Source: Ktedonospora formicarum (GTDB taxonomy: Bacteria; Chloroflexota; Ktedonobacteria; Ktedonobacterales; Ktedonobacteraceae). From it: a stretch of 64,000 bases of DNA. A program made the translations under genes and the position numbers. Below are positions 1 through 8,735 of this stretch, in pieces. The stretch covers positions 434,001 to 498,000 of the forward strand of contig NZ_BNJF01000003.1 of the NCBI RefSeq assembly GCF_016587355.1, in the 5' to 3' direction. Below the pieces are notes generated by a model that worked only from the letters and a program-made list of their open reading frames with translations, did not search any database and was not told the origin of the DNA. How positions within the stretch are numbered: the first letter of the stretch is position 1; every line of letters begins with the position of its first letter.

Positions 1-12
1 GAGGGAGAAAAC

Positions 13-1035
13 ATGAGTACAAGAACCAGTGAAACGATGAAAGCTATACAAGTCTATACCGAGGGAGATCCAGAGGTCTTAGTGTACGAGGATGTGCCGC
101 GCCCTACAGCAGGGCCGGGCGAAGTTCTGATTCGTGTCTATGCCGCAGGCGTCAACCCAGCCGACTGGCGTGCGCGCGCGGGCTTCCCCGACGTTCCAGA
201 GAAATTCCGACACGCCATTCCTCCAATTCCTCGGCCCAGCATACCGGGTTTTGATGTATCGGGTATTGTCGAGGCTGTCGGGCCGGGTGTCACCGAGTTT
301 CGTGAAGGCGATGCTGTCTATGGCATGGTGCGTTTCCCACATGGGGGCAAGAGTTATGCGGAATATACTAGAGCCCCTGTAACAGACCTGGCCCGCAAAC
401 CGGTGACCTTAGATCATCTCCAAGCGGCAGCGGTCCCTATGGCAGCCCTGACAGCCTGGCAGATGCTCTACCTGGATCTGGAGGCGAGCCAGACGGTCCT
501 GATCAATGGAGCAGCTGGTGGAGTTGGTCACTTCGCAGTTCAACTGGCGAAATTGAAAGGTGCGCGTGTCATTGGCGTGGCATCGGGGCGCCACGCAGCA
601 TTTTTGCGTGAACTGGGCGTCGATCAATTCATTGATTATACTGTCACCCCTATTGAACAGGTTATCCACGATATCGATGTTGTCTTTGACACAGTAGGCG
701 GCGAGAATAATCGCCTGCTTTCCATACTCAAGCGTGGTGGCAGATTTGTACCAATTAATATCGGCAATTATTCCACTGAACACGCCGCCCTCGCGGGTAT
801 CACCATTGGGACAAGCCATCATCAAGCGCTGCAATCCAGTAGTGTACAACTGGCCGAAATTGGCAAACTGATCGATACTGGACAAGTACATGTGGTTATT
901 GATACGGTTGTGCCTCTGGCAGAGGCACGCAAAGCCCACGAGCGCGGTGAAGCTGGCCATATACATGGAAAAATTGTCCTACGCGTGGTGGAAGAAGGTC
1001 GCTGCTCACGTCCACCTGCCTATCCCCTGGCATAG
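13..1035 (+). CDS. NADP-dependent quinone oxidoreductase, zinc-free MDR family
   Basis: The 340-aa product has the two-domain medium-chain dehydrogenase/reductase layout: a GroES-like domain at about residues 20-130 and a Rossmann domain carrying NGAAGGVGHFAVQLAK at 165-180, the nucleotide-binding loop of quinone oxidoreductases. The cysteine cluster of zinc alcohol dehydrogenases is missing, which places it in the zinc-independent branch that reduces quinones or enones with NADPH in the cytosol. GAGGGAG lies just upstream of the ATG at 13; a second in-frame ATG at 37 is possible. It stands alone, since the next recognisable gene is on the opposite strand. The exact substrate cannot be read from sequence. 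Confidence 0.9.
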   Translation: MSTRTSETMKAIQVYTEGDPEVLVYEDVPRPTAGPGEVLIRVYAAGVNPADWRARAGFPDVPEKFRHAIPPIPRPSIPGFDVSGIVEAVGPGVTEFREGDAVYGMVRFPHGGKSYAEYTRAPVTDLARKPVTLDHLQAAAVPMAALTAWQMLYLDLEASQTVLINGAAGGVGHFAVQLAKLKGARVIGVASGRHAAFLRELGVDQFIDYTVTPIEQVIHDIDVVFDTVGGENNRLLSILKRGGRFVPINIGNYSTEHAALAGITIGTSHHQALQSSSVQLAEIGKLIDTGQVHVVIDTVVPLAEARKAHERGEAGHIHGKIVLRVVEEGRCSRPPAYPLA

Positions 1036-1262
1036 CCGTCATGACCGGTGATAGCAATATGTCCCAAAACAGTCTTTTGCACCTCGATCAGGATTGGGAG
1101 ATATAAAAGGCTGCACAATTGAGGAGTTTCGTCATACCTGGAAGTGGCGGAGCAACGGTTGGCGAAAGCCTCTGGCTCAGCCTGCAATGGCAACAACTTG
1201 CCAGCATCCCGCTCCATGCGAGTACGACCTAGCACCAAACATGTTGATATGACGCATGCTCA

Positions 1263-1310
1263 GAGAGAGGGCCGGCCTTTTTCTTGAAAATGAAGGCCAG
1301 CCCCCCTCTC
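1263..1310 (-). terminator. Hairpin between facing transcription units
   Basis: A long imperfect inverted repeat pairs GAGAGGG and GGCCTT on one side with AAGGCC and CCCTCTC on the other, around a short AT-rich loop. It lies between the end of the oxidoreductase gene and the end of the leftward gene remnant, so it could stop transcription from either direction. Confidence 0.5.
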
Positions 1311-1316
1311 TGTTGC

Positions 1317-1993
1317 TTAGACTGATGAGTTGGTTGCAATCACTGAAAGCCCTTGTGGATCGAGGGCATAGGTATTGACCAACCACCCTGTCCCTCCCAT
1401 CGGTGCGTTGGCCCCCTGATCCTGAAGAGGCACACGAACCAGGAGCACCACCATATGGTGCAGGCGCGATTGACCGGATGCGGGATCTTGATCCAGGCGC
1501 TCGGTGCGTTTCCCGCTTGCAGGATCAATCGTTGATTGGAGCAAGGCAAAGGATACATTGACCCAGGCGAATTGCCGTTGTTTCCCCTGGACTGACGCTG
1601 TCTGAAATTGCACCAGGGTGGAATGCGCATTCACGACTTGTTGAATGATCTTGCCAGCCCGTATCTTCTCATAGAGCACATTGTTGATCACACGCACATC
1701 ATTGTTGGCGAAGCGAACCTGCCCCCCTGGCGTCAGAAGGAACGTGGAGCCAGTCTGCGTTCCACTGTGATTGGTGGGAGTGCCAATATGCGGTAATCAT
1801 AACTCATCTCCCTATCGGTAAATGTGGCCCCTGTTCGCAGCGCTTCCATGGCGTCACCCAGAGAGAGACCAGCCTGGGTCCATCCTAACTTTGCAAGCAC
1901 CTGGGGCGGGCACAACCTGTTCTTGAGGACTGCTGCTTGTAGAATCTTCTGATGCCACGGACGATACCTCGTTTCTTTCGCATATATGGAGCT
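1317..1993 (-). pseudogene. Frameshifted gene of unknown function
   Basis: Two consecutive leftward frames read like one protein. The first, from about 1993 to 1785, contains PWHQKILQAAVLKNRL and LGWTQAGLSLGDAMEAL. The second, from about 1797 to 1317, contains TGSTFLLTPGGQVRFANNDV and ends after LNVTYALDPQG-like sequence (WLVNTYALDPQGL). The break near 1785-1797 needs a one-base change. The second half resembles an alpha+beta fold of the NTF2/conjugal-accessory kind, but this is only an impression. No convincing start codon is present, so the gene is probably decayed. Confidence 0.35.
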
Positions 1994-2431
1994 CTACATG
2001 AAGCATTGAGGAAAGGCGCTTTGGATGTGTGTTGGTATATTTCCTGGCTCCTTCACACATTCCCAAAGAAGAGTCTAGCAAGTAGCCGTGGAGAGCTGAT
2101 GGGGGGAGAAGAGGAGCGATGTTGGGAAGGGTGGAGAGGCTATGGGCAGGGGTGGAGAGGCATGCACCTCCCCACCAGATCCTCCCACGCATCCCTCCTG
2201 AGTACCTTTTGCTTGCCAGGGGTGGGCATATACAATAGAACGACGATTCTCGTTAAAGCGGCCCGCCTATGGTTTTGTGGCGGCTCACCAGCTAGAGGAG
2301 GATTTCTTCCATTTCGCAAATTGTTTTTTGCGCCAAAATTAAGGGGGATTTTCGGACGCATTCTCAGAATGCACCTGCCTCTCTTTCACAGCAAAGAGCA
2401 TTTGGTTGAGATACTGCGATGAGCAGAAAAA
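1994..2431. other. No gene recognised
   Basis: Open frames exist on both strands but none has a ribosome site, plausible composition or a recognisable family. The leftward NACHT gene ends just to the right. Confidence 0.5.
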
Positions 2432-5400
2432 TCAATGAAGTGTGGACCAATGGCGCACACGTACAAACTTGAGGCGGTTCCATCTGAGAAGATAAATAGA
2501 ATATTTCTCACGGCGGCTAATTGTCCAAAGCGCACGATGAATTTCATCTGCAAACTTTCTTTTTGTGATCAAACAAGCGCATAAGTAAATATCCCGCTCT
2601 GTTTGAGTAATATTTTCAAGAATGGCTATTTCATTGGAACCCAAAGAAGCAGGAGTGGGAGAAATCAAGTCAGAGACGAACGGCTTCTCCCCGAGCTTGC
2701 ACAATGTCCATAGCACTAGCTTACGTACAATTGTTTCTTCCTGAGGATCTTTGAGAAGCTTCTGCAGATCACTTACCACACTTCTATCTCCCAAATCCCC
2801 TAGCGCTCGCGCGACTTGCCTGCGTACAATTGTTTCTTCCTGAGGATCTTTGAGAAGTGTGAGCAGATAAGCAACCACACTTTCTTCCCCCAAATTCCCC
2901 AGCACGCGTGCTGAGTATCCTCGTACAGATGCATTTTGCTGAGGGTCTTTAAGAAGCGTCAGCACGTCACCCACTAAGGTTTTATCACTCAATTTTCCCA
3001 GCGCCCATGCCACTTGTGCACGTACAATTGTTTCTTGCTGTGAATCTTTGAGAAGTATGAATAGGTCTCCAACTACGCTTTTGTCTCCCAATTTCCCCAG
3101 TGCCCATGCCACTTGTATGCGCATAGTTGTATCTTGCTGAGGATCTTTGAGAAGCGTAAGGAGATCTCCAACCACGCATGTATCTCCCAGGTCCCCCAAC
3201 GCCCATGCTATTTGCCTACGCATAGTTATATCTTGCTGAGGGTCTCTAAGAAGTCTTAGCAAATCATCCACCACTCTTTTATTCCTTGAAGCACCCAATG
3301 CTCGCGCTATTTGCGCACGGAGAGCCGCGTCTTGCTGAGGATCTTTGAGAAGCGTAAGGAGATCTCCAACCACTCTTTTGCGCTCTAATTTCAACACAAC
3401 CCCTGGTACTCGCATACGTACACCTATGTCTTGCTGAGGATCTTTGAGAAGCGCAAGCAAATCAGCTACAACGCTTGTGTCCTCCAAGTTTCCTACTGCC
3501 CATAGCGCTTTCTGACGTACAAATGTGTCTTTTTCGGTATTCTTGGCAAGAGAGAATACATGATTTTTTATATCTTCATCGGAGCATTGCCTCAAGATAG
3601 CTGTGAGATGTTCTGTTGTTAAAGAATAGTTTGAATTGATCAATGAGGCAATGAGGCAAGAAACCACTTCCGAACGCAGGTGTGGTTGCGTGAGGCGAGG
3701 GCGGGCAACAAGACATTGTCCAGCCCAAAGCAGATGCGTGGAGAAAATATCTCGCCATAACCATTGCCGTTTATGGCGTCTGAGAAGTTGTGAGATCAAG
3801 GCGCTGGCATCAGGTGTCACACCTGCGTACAGGGAAAGGACCTCTTCCCACCAGGGATCACCACAATTCTTCAATAGTTCCTGCCAGTTGTTGTGCTGAT
3901 GGATGTAGAGGGCTGTGCAGTATTCCTGCAAAGTGAGATGCAGAAAGCCATGCCAGCCACGTGCCTGTTCTTTTAACAGGCCGTTTTCTTCCTCAATCTC
4001 TTGCAACACAAGCTTACTTTGTTCAGCTGGAAGATTTATCGTTGGCAGAAAGCGCGTGATGACAGCAAGCAACTCATCTTCAGGGAAATAGCGCCGCCCC
4101 TGACTATGAAAATGCCAGGCAATTTCGATGAGAAGCTGCTGTTTATGTTCGGCCTTAAAAAGGCGCCGACGACGGATATCGCGCGACGTATCCCATCTAA
4201 AGAGAAGTGTGTCGAGACATTGCTTGTAGAGATCAGCACGTCGCTCAGGTAAATCGTGCTGCACCTCGTAGGTGAGCACGATGAGAGAGAGCAACAACGG
4301 ATTGGCAGCGAGCACCTTAATGCGTGGATTCTGCTTGAGACACGAGAGAAGATGAGCTGCGGTCGCATGTCGACGAGGGGCAGGATGAAAATCAAACCAG
4401 TTGGTAATAAACTGCTCAATCTCCTTCTGACGGAAATCAAGGACCTCCAGTTCCGTAAAGCCCATAAGACGCGTCCGCTGTTGATAGCTAGCTTTACGTG
4501 TAGTTACAATAATACATGCTTGTGGATACTGAGTTGTGACACGAGTAATAGCGTTTAGAGCATGGCCGTAAGAATCTTTCACAGGGATAGGCGTATCGCC
4601 AATGACCGTCTCATCGAGGGCATCAAGCAGCAAGATGGCATCACCTCGCATCAAATGGGCATGGATAAACCTATATGCTTCTTGTTCGCTTATACGGTAT
4701 AGCTCACTCCAATGAATGGCAGCAAAGGCAATGAGATCAGTCAGGCCGGAAGAGACAAACGTACTCAGGGTGATATGAACAGGAACTTTGGGAAGATAGG
4801 GAAATTGTCCATCAATGGATTGAAGCACAAGATGCTTGAGCAGTGTGGATTTACCAGCACCGGGATCTCCCAGGACAATGCAGCGCTGATACTTTTGCAG
4901 CGCTTTTTCAGGTGTCATAGCAGTACTCACGCGAGTCTCAAGGAAGTGACGGTTAGCAAGGAAGAAGGCATTAGGATCACGCTCTTTCTGGGCTGTAAAA
5001 AGCATAGGCTCAATATCATAGCCAGAGCGCGTCTCCTCATGCAAATGCAGGCGCACGTAAATATGTTCAAGCTGCAAGGGATGACTCATGTCGAGAATCT
5101 TCATCTGAGAGATACGCGGATCTGCGTGTAGCGCTGTTTTGTAGATATCGAGAAGCTCGGCGTCAGTATGAACCTGCTGGTTGCTCGTGGCCGCTAACAG
5201 TTGTTGCTCACGTTCCTGCTGCCTGCGGAGAAGTTTTTGTTGCTCTTCACGATGCGTGCGTTCGAGCTCGCTCTCGTTTTGTCGATGCTGGCGCACCTCC
5301 TCGCGACTATTCTGCTCCGCGTTCAGCTCTTTTGTATTGGCATGGCCCTTACGAAGTGAATACACAGCAAAGCATCCACCTATGAGAGCGACAATGACTG

Positions 5401-5533
5401 CACTTGCAAATGCAAGCCACTCGCCAGGAGACGGCTGCGGTATTGGAGTTGGCGTAGCAATAGGAGTAGGCTGTAGACCAGTCAATAGACCTTTATGGAA
5501 GAGGGCAATGGCAAAGGAAAGAAGGTGGCTCAT
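2432..5533 (-). CDS. NACHT-family STAND NTPase with C-terminal HEAT array, membrane anchored
   Basis: This 1033-aa protein starts with a Pro/Thr-rich segment and a transmembrane helix at about 39-60. A charged coiled coil (about 68-115) follows, then a NACHT NTPase with P-loop GDPGAGKST at 222-230 and Walker B ILLLDALDE at 300-308, then a helical region. Residues 669-956 are HEAT repeats of 33 aa. Such STAND proteins sense a ligand with the repeats and oligomerise through the NTPase; bacterial NACHT proteins include anti-phage factors. No nuclease, protease or TIR effector is fused, so the N-terminal helix and coiled coil may be the output. AGGAG lies 6 nt before the ATG. It has no partner gene in an operon. 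Confidence 0.9.
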   Translation of the reverse strand: MSHLLSFAIALFHKGLLTGLQPTPIATPTPIPQPSPGEWLAFASAVIVALIGGCFAVYSLRKGHANTKELNAEQNSREEVRQHRQNESELERTHREEQQKLLRRQQEREQQLLAATSNQQVHTDAELLDIYKTALHADPRISQMKILDMSHPLQLEHIYVRLHLHEETRSGYDIEPMLFTAQKERDPNAFFLANRHFLETRVSTAMTPEKALQKYQRCIVLGDPGAGKSTLLKHLVLQSIDGQFPYLPKVPVHITLSTFVSSGLTDLIAFAAIHWSELYRISEQEAYRFIHAHLMRGDAILLLDALDETVIGDTPIPVKDSYGHALNAITRVTTQYPQACIIVTTRKASYQQRTRLMGFTELEVLDFRQKEIEQFITNWFDFHPAPRRHATAAHLLSCLKQNPRIKVLAANPLLLSLIVLTYEVQHDLPERRADLYKQCLDTLLFRWDTSRDIRRRRLFKAEHKQQLLIEIAWHFHSQGRRYFPEDELLAVITRFLPTINLPAEQSKLVLQEIEEENGLLKEQARGWHGFLHLTLQEYCTALYIHQHNNWQELLKNCGDPWWEEVLSLYAGVTPDASALISQLLRRHKRQWLWRDIFSTHLLWAGQCLVARPRLTQPHLRSEVVSCLIASLINSNYSLTTEHLTAILRQCSDEDIKNHVFSLAKNTEKDTFVRQKALWAVGNLEDTSVVADLLALLKDPQQDIGVRMRVPGVVLKLERKRVVGDLLTLLKDPQQDAALRAQIARALGASRNKRVVDDLLRLLRDPQQDITMRRQIAWALGDLGDTCVVGDLLTLLKDPQQDTTMRIQVAWALGKLGDKSVVGDLFILLKDSQQETIVRAQVAWALGKLSDKTLVGDVLTLLKDPQQNASVRGYSARVLGNLGEESVVAYLLTLLKDPQEETIVRRQVARALGDLGDRSVVSDLQKLLKDPQEETIVRKLVLWTLCKLGEKPFVSDLISPTPASLGSNEIAILENITQTERDIYLCACLITKRKFADEIHRALWTISRREKYSIYLLRWNRLKFVRVRHWSTLH
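2666..3529 (-). repeat. 99-bp coding tandem repeat (HEAT units)
   Basis: Eight complete 33-residue units and one partial unit follow each other without linkers. The shared core is VVGDLLTLLKDPQQ, and each unit begins near a TIVR or TMR motif. Several units are nearly identical at DNA level, for example around 2945-3240, which points to recent duplication or gene conversion and makes copy number likely to vary between strains. Confidence 0.9.
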
Positions 5534-5875
5534 CTCGTCTCCTACGAAGAATTGATACCGTTGTTGTCAGCAATAGTATTCTATAGAAGTAGACGTGAAT
5601 AAGTACCCATTTTACAAACAAATTAAGAATATTTTTATGAATGGAGCGGAACACACCCTCGGTACTTGAAGGTGTATTCCGCTCTGTCCTTACGGAACGC
5701 CAAGCGAGAAAGCCCTGCTCATTGATGGCAGGGATGCATCGCCGTTCCTTGTGTCTGTGTGTTTCCAGCTTCTGTCTGCTGAAAAAGAAGGTGTGCTTGA
5801 GCCAGGGGAGTGTCAAGGAAAGCTGCCTTGCCTGATGTATTGCAACCATAGAGTTTCTGCTCGCAGAAACGAGTC
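5534..5875. other. Intergenic region with mobile-element debris
   Basis: Two traces are visible. First, an inverted repeat at 5644-5685 pairs GAGCGGAACACACC with GGTGTATTCCGCTC. Second, 5704-5743 matches 47116-47155 in opposite orientation at about 36 of 40 positions; both read as IPxINxQGFLA in one frame, so they are likely remnants of one coding sequence. The segment 5792-5817 is also identical to 49218-49243. Confidence 0.5.
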
Positions 5876-6178
5876 TCACTCATCAAGCACCTGGCTTGCG
5901 GCTCTGGCAACCTGGTTCACCATAACTGTTTTTTGAGCAGGTCGCGGCGTTCGTTGTTGCTCTTGGGGAGTAGCCAGCACCCATTGAGCCGAGGCGGCTG
6001 GTGCCCAGGCGGAGACATCTTTGCCCCGGCGAAGCCTGTCCCACTCGATGAGAATGCGGCGGGTAGCTTCGGCGCGGCTGAGCCCTCCCCACTCTTTGCA
6101 AAAGGTATCGAGCGCTTGCAAGGCTTCATGCTGCCTGGGAAGGCTCGTGTTCCAGTACACATCATCATCGTTGCGCAT
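5876..6178 (-). CDS. Small ParR-like partner of the actin-like gene
   Basis: This 100-aa protein begins directly after the TAA of the ParM-like gene (TAAATG), so the two are translationally coupled. It contains a helical segment with GLSRAEATRRILIEWDRLR and a basic C-terminal half. In type II partition operons the gene after parM encodes ParR, a ribbon-helix-helix adaptor that binds the centromere and caps the actin filament. Position, size and charge fit that role. The RHH signature itself is weak, so the assignment rests mainly on context. Confidence 0.5.
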   Translation of the reverse strand: MRNDDDVYWNTSLPRQHEALQALDTFCKEWGGLSRAEATRRILIEWDRLRRGKDVSAWAPAASAQWVLATPQEQQRTPRPAQKTVMVNQVARAASQVLDE

Positions 6179-7260
6179 TTAATATCCCTCTTCCCAGCGA
6201 TCCTCATCCAGCGAGGCAGCAAGTTCGGCATACCCGCAGATACTGGCATGCTCTGGATCAGGCACCGTGACGATCTGACATCCCTGTAACGCCTGGCAAA
6301 CCACCTCTTCAAAGTAATAGGCCCCTCCGCCGCCAAGATAGATCTTGTCAAATTGCGTCCCGGCATGAGCCCCTTCCACATTCCACATCCCAATAAGAAA
6401 TGAGGATAGGGAGCGCGTCAGACGCTTGAGCGAGCCTGTAATCACTTCGGTGATCTCCTCATCTGGAAGGTCGTTTGCCCCAGTGGCGATGACGGATAGG
6501 GTTGATGATGCGCATAGGCTCTCAGCAACGCGTGCGCCTTCTCGATAGGGAGCTTCCGATGATACTTCCACACCAACTGTTGAAGATCCTCCACCAAATG
6601 ACCAACGCCGAATTGTTCGCCTTTGCACAACGGAATGAGCAACCGTTGCCCATCGGCAGCCACCAGATCGGTGGTGCGTTCACCCACATCGATGACCGCC
6701 TGCTGACTGCTTTCATCTCCACAATGAATGAGAATGCCCTGTCCCTCCATCGCGACATAGCCGCACTTGACAACAACCTTACGACTCCGCCCATTGAAGC
6801 TAAAGCGATAATGCCGCGAGAGCGCCTGCCTGACACGCTGCCGTCGTGTGCGTTCGTAGAGGCTCACCAGCAACGCCGTCACCAGACGCAACTCAAAACA
6901 GCGCTCCGGAATAAGGAGGCAGGCCAGGCAGAGGAGCAAGATCTGGGCGTGCTCAGACCAGTACCGGCGTTCGTCATTAAACGCGTTGTGGCTATGCGTG
7001 CCATGCGCGAGCAAACGCCCAAGGAAATAAGTATGATCCTCCAACGAGAGCACATAATCGCCCGGCTGAAGAACATCGGCGAGTTTGGCATGTGGATCGC
7101 TGCCCTTGAGAAGAGTTGCAACCTCACCGTCCGCGAGAAAACTTGGGAGCGTAATGAGGTCCTGCGCCAGCGTCAGCCCATCGGCGGGAAGCAATTTTAT
7201 GCCCGCAAATCCAGAACCAACCTCAAATCCGGCATAATAGAGGAGAAACGTGGTCAGCAT
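6179..7260 (-). pseudogene. ParM-like actin-fold ATPase, frameshifted
   Basis: Actin-fold motifs are visible in order: phosphate-1 loop AGFEVGSGFAGIKLL near the N-terminus, phosphate-2 loop VIDVGERTTDLVAADGQ in the middle, and the adenosine-site stretch IYLGGGGAYYFEEV near the end. These define the ParM/StbA/Alp class that segregates plasmids by filament growth. The reading frame is broken near 6495-6505: the first frame runs 7260 to 6442 and loses homology after RAYAHHQ, while the second carries TLSVIATGANDLPDEE to the end. This may be decay, a sequence error or recoding. The pair suggests an integrated plasmid or phage-like replicon. Confidence 0.65.
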
Positions 7261-7337
7261 ACTTCAAAGCCATCCTTTTTATGACTCATACTCTGAGACA
7301 CAGGCTCTATAAAGTGGTGGACCTATGCCACAGAGTG

Positions 7338-7420
7338 ATGTACAACTACTACAACATGCCATCAGTACAGGAAAGTGGAGTACATGCCCCACAACGTATG
7401 GAACATGTACTCATGTACTC
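7338..7420. promoter_or_regulatory. Cluster of GTAC-centred repeats, candidate centromere
   Basis: Upstream of the ParM-like gene, at least five short elements with GTAC cores occur within about 80 bp (ATGTACA, AGTACAG, GAGTACATG, CATGTACTC twice), in both orientations. Arrays of short repeats upstream of parM act as the parC site where ParR binds. The assignment follows from location and repetition only. Confidence 0.35.
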
Positions 7421-7711
7421 AGCCCTAACCTCTCCTCATGCATCGCCTGTTCTTGAGCATACCTCTGCACAGGAGGCAGGAGAGGGGCAGGCAAGAGAGA
7501 GGGAAGGGGAGGTAGAGAGTGGACAAGAGCATAAGGCAGGTGATTTCTTCGAGATGAGGGCAGGCGGCTACTTCTCATCGAAACCTCCGCTTCTGGATAC
7601 CCCTGTGCTTGCAGACATGGGGAGGAAAGAAGCGTTCCTTTCTTTGGGTGGAGATGGCGGTGGAAAGCCCATCTCCTTGACAAAACAGGTTTACTATGAG
7701 AGACTGCTTGC

Positions 7712-8689
7712 ATGGATAGAACACTTGTTTCACGCCTGCATACGACCGATGAGCAAGCAGCACTTTTGCAGCAGACATTGCACCAGCATACCGCGTGCTT
7801 TAATGCGGTAACCGATGAGGGCTTTCACACGGGGTGTAGCAACGGTATCGAACTCCATAAGCGCACCTACTATGATCTGCGCGCGCAGCATCCCCATCTG
7901 CCTTCGCAACTGGTGTGTGCCGCTCGCGTCAAAGCCACTGAAGCCGTGAAAAGTGCCCTTGCTCGCCTCAAAAAGGGACACAAAACACGTGCTCCGCATT
8001 CGCGTCTCTGTCCTATCCGCTACGATGCTCGTTCCTCCTGGGTCAAGTGGGAGACACGCACCTGTAGTCTCGCCACTATCAAGGGACGTGTGCACCTTCC
8101 CTTTGCCATTCCTGCTCATGCTCACAAATACCTTGGCAGCAAGGTGTGTAGCGCTGAGCTGTGCTCCCGCAAAGGCAGGTACACACTGCATGTCGTGGTG
8201 AGCCTCCCCGATCCTGTTATCTCCCCTTCTCATGACCATGTGCTCTGCAAACGCATCGTAGAGCATGCCGCTGCTGGGTCGGCCATCGTGCTTGAGAACT
8301 TGACCCATATTCGCGCTCGTGCTCTCCTGCGCAAGGGAGAAGGGCAGCGCCATCTCCACTCGTGGAGCTTCGCGCAGTTTCACTCCTTCCTGATCTACAA
8401 AGCGCAAGAGAAGGGCATCAGCGTGGTGAAGGTGGACTCTCGTCACACCAGCCAGACCTGCTCGCGTTGTGGGGATCAGGCGCGCCAGAATCGCCGTTCT
8501 CAAAGCCTGCGCCTCTGTCGTCTCTGTGGGTTGAGCGAACATGCTGATTTGAACGCCTCTCGCAACATTGCTGAGAAACACCTTGCCAGTCTCGGTACAT
8601 CCCTGGCTGGTGGGTCGCCGTCGGACGGCCTCTCGTCTCCGTCTTCCGACGAGGGACAAGTCCCCGCCCAAAGGGCGTGGGGTCTCTGA
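7712..8689 (+). CDS. TnpB-like protein with RuvC-I deleted
   Basis: The 325-aa product has a normal TnpB N-terminus (MDRTLVSRLHTTDEQAAL), the RuvC-II glutamate in IVLENLTHIR, the zinc finger CSRCG...CRLCG and the RuvC-III aspartate in ADLNASRN. In the middle, the sequence jumps from SLPDPVISPSHD directly to a segment ending KRIVEHAAAG, skipping the GVDLG block and bridge helix. That removes the first catalytic aspartate and roughly 60 residues while keeping frame. The protein should not cut DNA but might still bind RNA and target. It is either a decaying element or a dead TnpB. A hairpin at its 3' end probably marks the right end. Confidence 0.75.
   Translation: MDRTLVSRLHTTDEQAALLQQTLHQHTACFNAVTDEGFHTGCSNGIELHKRTYYDLRAQHPHLPSQLVCAARVKATEAVKSALARLKKGHKTRAPHSRLCPIRYDARSSWVKWETRTCSLATIKGRVHLPFAIPAHAHKYLGSKVCSAELCSRKGRYTLHVVVSLPDPVISPSHDHVLCKRIVEHAAAGSAIVLENLTHIRARALLRKGEGQRHLHSWSFAQFHSFLIYKAQEKGISVVKVDSRHTSQTCSRCGDQARQNRRSQSLRLCRLCGLSEHADLNASRNIAEKHLASLGTSLAGGSPSDGLSSPSSDEGQVPAQRAWGL
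8662..8682 (+). repeat. Hairpin at the right end of the TnpB element
   Basis: CCCCGCCC and GGGCGTGGGG pair around AAA inside the last codons of the TnpB gene. IS605/IS1341-type elements carry a hairpin here, and the guide-RNA scaffold overlaps the 3' end of tnpB. Confidence 0.5.
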
Positions 8690-8735
8690 CCGAGGTACTA
8701 TATCTTTTGTGAAGAAAAGAGAGGGAGCAACGAGG

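Noticed and set aside
1952..2422. 156-codon rightward ORF
   Set aside because: No ribosome site, low-complexity composition and partly antisense to a frame with coding character.
6502..7284. 260-codon rightward ORF
   Set aside because: It is antisense to the actin-like gene, whose leftward frames carry all the family motifs.
7281..7811. 176-codon ORF upstream of the TnpB gene
   Set aside because: It covers the candidate centromere repeats and runs into the TnpB start in another frame; composition is not protein-like.
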